Source of the DNA: Streptomyces sp. 1331.2
Lineage (GTDB): Bacteria; Actinomycetota; Actinomycetes; Streptomycetales; Streptomycetaceae
DNA: 64,000 nucleotides
Reading direction: 5' to 3'
Assembly (NCBI RefSeq): GCF_900199205.1
Contig: NZ_OBMJ01000001.1
Coordinates: forward strand, 4,405,001 to 4,469,000
Under the pieces are notes generated by a model, which saw only the letters and a list, made by a program, of their open reading frames with translations, did no database searches and was not told the origin of the DNA. The stretch's first letter is position 1, and each line of letters begins with the position of its first letter. The position numbers and the translations under genes were made by a program. Below, in pieces: positions 61,838 to 64,000 of the stretch.

Positions 61838-62965
61838 GTGACTGAGATCGAGATCGGGCGAGGCAAGCGCGGCCGCCGGGCTTACGCCTTCGACGACATC
61901 GCCGTCGTCCCCAGCCGCCGTACCCGGGACCCGAAGGAGGTCTCGATCGCCTGGCAGATCGACGCCTACCGCTTCGAGCTGCCGTTCCTGGCCGCCCCGA
62001 TGGACAGCGTGGTCTCGCCGCAGCAGGCCATCGCCATCGGCCGCCTCGGCGGTCTGGGCGTGCTGAACCTGGAAGGCCTGTGGACCCGCTACGACGACCC
62101 GCAGCCGCTGCTGGACGAGATCGCCGCGATCACCGACGAGGCCACCGCGACCCGCCGGCTGCAGGAGATCTACGCGGCGCCGATCCGCGCCGAGCTGATC
62201 AAGCAGCGGATCCAGGAGGTCCGCGACTCGGGTGTCGTCACCGCCGCCGCGCTCTCGCCGCAGCGCACCGCCGAGTTCTCCAAGGCCGTGGTGGACGCCG
62301 GCGTCGACGTCTTCGTCATCCGTGGCACCACCGTCTCGGCCGAGCACGTCTCCAGCGCCGCCGAGCCGCTCAACCTCAAGCAGTTCATCTACGAGCTGGA
62401 CGTTCCGGTCATCGTCGGCGGCTGCGCCACGTACACCGCGGCGCTGCACCTGATGCGGACCGGCGCGGCCGGCGTGCTGGTGGGCTTCGGTGGGGGTGCC
62501 GCCCACACCACCCGGAACGTGCTGGGCATCCAGGTGCCGATGGCGACCGCCGTCGCCGATGTGGCGGCTGCGCGTCGTGACTACATGGACGAGTCCGGTG
62601 GCCGCTACGTGCACGTGATCGCGGACGGTGGCGTCGGGTTCAGCGGTGACATCCCGAAGGCGGTCGCCTGTGGCGCGGACGCGGTGATGATCGGTGCGGC
62701 GCTGGCCCGTGCGACCGATGCTCCGGGCAAGGGGATCCACTGGGGCATGGAGGCCGTCCACGAGGAGCTGCCGCGCGGCAAGCGGGTGGACCTCGGGACG
62801 GTCGGGACCACCGAGGAGATCCTGACCGGTCCGTCGCACACTCCGGACGGGACCATGAACCTCTTCGGTGCGCTGCGGCGGGCGATGGCCACCACGGGGT
62901 ACACGGAGCTCAAGGAGTTCCAGCGGGTCGAGGTGACGGTCAACCCGGCGCTCGATCACCGCTGA
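61838..62965 (+). CDS. guaB3: GuaB3-type IMP dehydrogenase-related protein
   Basis: A 375-residue IMPDH/GMPR-fold protein without CBS domains. EIEIGRGKRGRRAYAFDDIA and GVLVGFGGGAAHTTRNVLG are the family signatures. Aligned with the guaB product upstream, the catalytic Cys of GSICTTR is replaced by His (GAAHTTR), so ordinary IMPDH or GMP reductase chemistry is doubtful by sequence. GTG (VTEIEIGRG) is chosen for the AGAAGG seven bases before it; an ATG nine codons upstream is possible. Pairing with guaB is conserved across actinobacteria. Confidence 0.9.
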   Translation: MTEIEIGRGKRGRRAYAFDDIAVVPSRRTRDPKEVSIAWQIDAYRFELPFLAAPMDSVVSPQQAIAIGRLGGLGVLNLEGLWTRYDDPQPLLDEIAAITDEATATRRLQEIYAAPIRAELIKQRIQEVRDSGVVTAAALSPQRTAEFSKAVVDAGVDVFVIRGTTVSAEHVSSAAEPLNLKQFIYELDVPVIVGGCATYTAALHLMRTGAAGVLVGFGGGAAHTTRNVLGIQVPMATAVADVAAARRDYMDESGGRYVHVIADGGVGFSGDIPKAVACGADAVMIGAALARATDAPGKGIHWGMEAVHEELPRGKRVDLGTVGTTEEILTGPSHTPDGTMNLFGALRRAMATTGYTELKEFQRVEVTVNPALDHR

Positions 62966-62976
62966 GTCTGTTGTCT

Positions 62977-63013
62977 CGAAGGCCCCCGCCGGGAGTTCCG
63001 GCGGGGGCCTTCG
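62977..63013. terminator. Bidirectional terminator after guaB3
   Basis: CGAAGGCCCCCGCCGG and CCGGCGGGGGCCTTCG are perfectly complementary with loop GAGTT. It lies between guaB3 and a converging gene and is almost the same sequence as the glmM/coaA terminator. Confidence 0.88.
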
Positions 63014-63049
63014 GGCTGTTCGGGGGCTTCGGCCGGGGGTGGGGGTGGG

Positions 63050-63586
63050 TCAGCCCCGGTTGGCGGTGCGGCGGGTGAGGAGGAAGCCGCCGATGAGGGC
63101 GATGGCGTAGAAGGCGGCGTCGAGGGGGCGCAGGTCGGCGCGCCAGGTGGCCAGGGTGTTGTCGGGGGGTGTCCGGCGGAGGTGTTCGATCAGTTGGCCG
63201 AGGAGGAGGGCTCCGGCGGCGAGGAGGGCGCCGAGCGGGGGGAGCAGTCGGTTCCGGCCACCGAGGCGGCCCAGGGGGAGGGCGACCAGGCCGGCGGGGG
63301 CGATGGCCAGCCAGCCGAGGCTGTCGGCGGCCCGCAGGGGTGCGTAGCCGTAGGCCAGGCCGCTGAGCAGCATGGCGAGCAGGGCGAGGGTGACGGCCAG
63401 GGCGGTGCGGCGGCGCGGGGTGGCCCGGGGGGCGGGGTCGACGGGGTCGTAGCCGGTGACGGGGGCGCCGGGCATGCCGGGGGCGACGTAGCCCTCGGGT
63501 GACAGGGGGAGCGGCGCGACCGAGTAGTGCTGGGCGGCCTGCGGACGGGCCGATGGGCCGTCAGTGCCCGGCGCGGAGGCGGTCAT
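63050..63586 (-). CDS. Small hypothetical membrane protein
   Basis: A 178-residue protein with a Pro/Ala-rich cytoplasmic N-terminus (1-55) and four hydrophobic segments (about 61-83, 90-106, 114-132 and 156-173), each bounded by Arg. No family is recognised. It converges on guaB3 and is divergent from a Ser/Thr kinase gene across a 252-base gap in which I see no other gene. Confidence 0.75.
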   Translation of the reverse strand: MTASAPGTDGPSARPQAAQHYSVAPLPLSPEGYVAPGMPGAPVTGYDPVDPAPRATPRRRTALAVTLALLAMLLSGLAYGYAPLRAADSLGWLAIAPAGLVALPLGRLGGRNRLLPPLGALLAAGALLLGQLIEHLRRTPPDNTLATWRADLRPLDAAFYAIALIGGFLLTRRTANRG

Positions 63587-63838
63587 GGGCGTCGAGTCCC
63601 CCCGGAAAAGACTATGAGCTGCTGAACGGTAGCAGTGACTCGGTGGATCTTGGCGAGTTTTCGATCACAGATCGGGCACGGAGCGCCGCTCCCGTTCCGG
63701 TTCGTCCCTGCTTGGGACGGGGGGTGGGTGGTCGAGGGCCCCCGGGACAGGAGATGATGGAGGCTTGGGCGTTGGGACCGAGGCCGGGCCGACGCGCCGT
63801 CACCACCACCGCCGGCAGCACATGGGGGAACGTTCCGA

Positions 63839-64000
63839 ATGACCCAGGCGCAGGGTTCCACCGGCCGCCTCCTGGCCGGCCGCTACCGCCTGAACGGCGT
63901 GCTCGGACGCGGCGGCATGGGCACCGTCTGGCGCGCCGAGGACGAGATGCTGGGCCGGACCGTCGCGGTCAAGGAACTGCGGATGAACGCCAGCGTCGAG
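63839..64000 (+). CDS. Serine/threonine protein kinase (N-terminal part)
   Basis: Only the first 54 residues are present; the gene runs off the right edge. [20 protein letters not shown] gives the Gly-rich loop and TVAVKELRM the ATP-binding Lys of a Hanks-type (PknB-like) kinase. The ATG follows GGGGGAACG. The remaining catalytic motifs and any sensor domain lie outside the window. Confidence 0.88.
   Translation, partial: MTQAQGSTGRLLAGRYRLNGVLGRGGMGTVWRAEDEMLGRTVAVKELRMNASVE

Overview
The window is a chromosomal segment of a high-GC actinomycete, most likely a Streptomycetaceae member (Streptomyces or Kitasatospora). The grounds are the strong third-position G/C bias, the frequent GTG starts with ATGA/GTGA overlaps, the canonical str, S10-spc-alpha and rplM-rpsI ribosomal clusters, and a groES-groEL1-whiD-bldM-sigma-guaB-guaB3 block whose BldM and WhiD proteins are the Streptomyces developmental regulators. 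Genus-level placement is inference.

Layout. 1-5.7 kb: tail of a DUF2142 membrane protein, then the str operon (rpsL, rpsG, fusA, tuf). 5.8-16.3 kb: a surface-glycan cluster with a GtrB/GtrA pair, the four dTDP-L-rhamnose genes (rfbCA divergent from rfbBD), a flippase-like MOP protein, a soluble GT2 coupled to a DUF2304 membrane partner, another GT2 and a large GT-C-like transferase. 16.7-33.6 kb: the S10, spc and alpha ribosomal clusters with secY, adk, map, mscL, infA, rpmJ and rpoA; rpsD is absent from the alpha cluster. 33.7-42.2 kb: truA, an ABC-F ATPase, rplM-rpsI, glmM, coaA (minus) and glmS. 42.2-53.7 kb: Uma2-family protein, bifunctional NAD(P)HX repair enzyme, alr, an alpha/beta hydrolase, the t6A genes tsaE, tsaB and tsaD with rimI, a NodB deacetylase lipoprotein and a THUMP-like methyltransferase. 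53.8-63.0 kb: HrcA/CIRCE-controlled groES-groEL1, a LysR regulator, whiD, bldM, a ShbA-like sigma factor, guaB and guaB3. The right edge holds a small membrane protein and the start of a Ser/Thr kinase.

How the parts fit. Most genes belong to translation, protein export, N-terminal Met removal, amino-sugar and alanine supply for peptidoglycan, tRNA t6A modification and purine synthesis. The accessory module is the glycan cluster. It contains everything expected to make dTDP-rhamnose, charge polyprenyl phosphate, flip lipid-linked sugars and transfer them outside the membrane. The right-hand regulator block links development (WhiD, BldM) with a sigma factor proposed to feed the principal sigma factor.

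Notable non-coding signals are a sigma-BldN-like promoter ahead of bldM (CGTAAC-N16-CGTTGG), two CIRCE operators at groES, several start codons placed 6-8 bases after a -10 element (predicted leaderless mRNAs), structured leaders before rpsJ, rpsH and rpsM, a 167-bp element with 22-bp perfect inverted ends whose end supplies the nnrD stop codon, and an apparent single-base frameshift at the start of alr. I saw no tRNA, rRNA, CRISPR array, transposase or phage gene. No wholly new defence-type system is apparent; the glycan cluster is the best candidate for undescribed biology.
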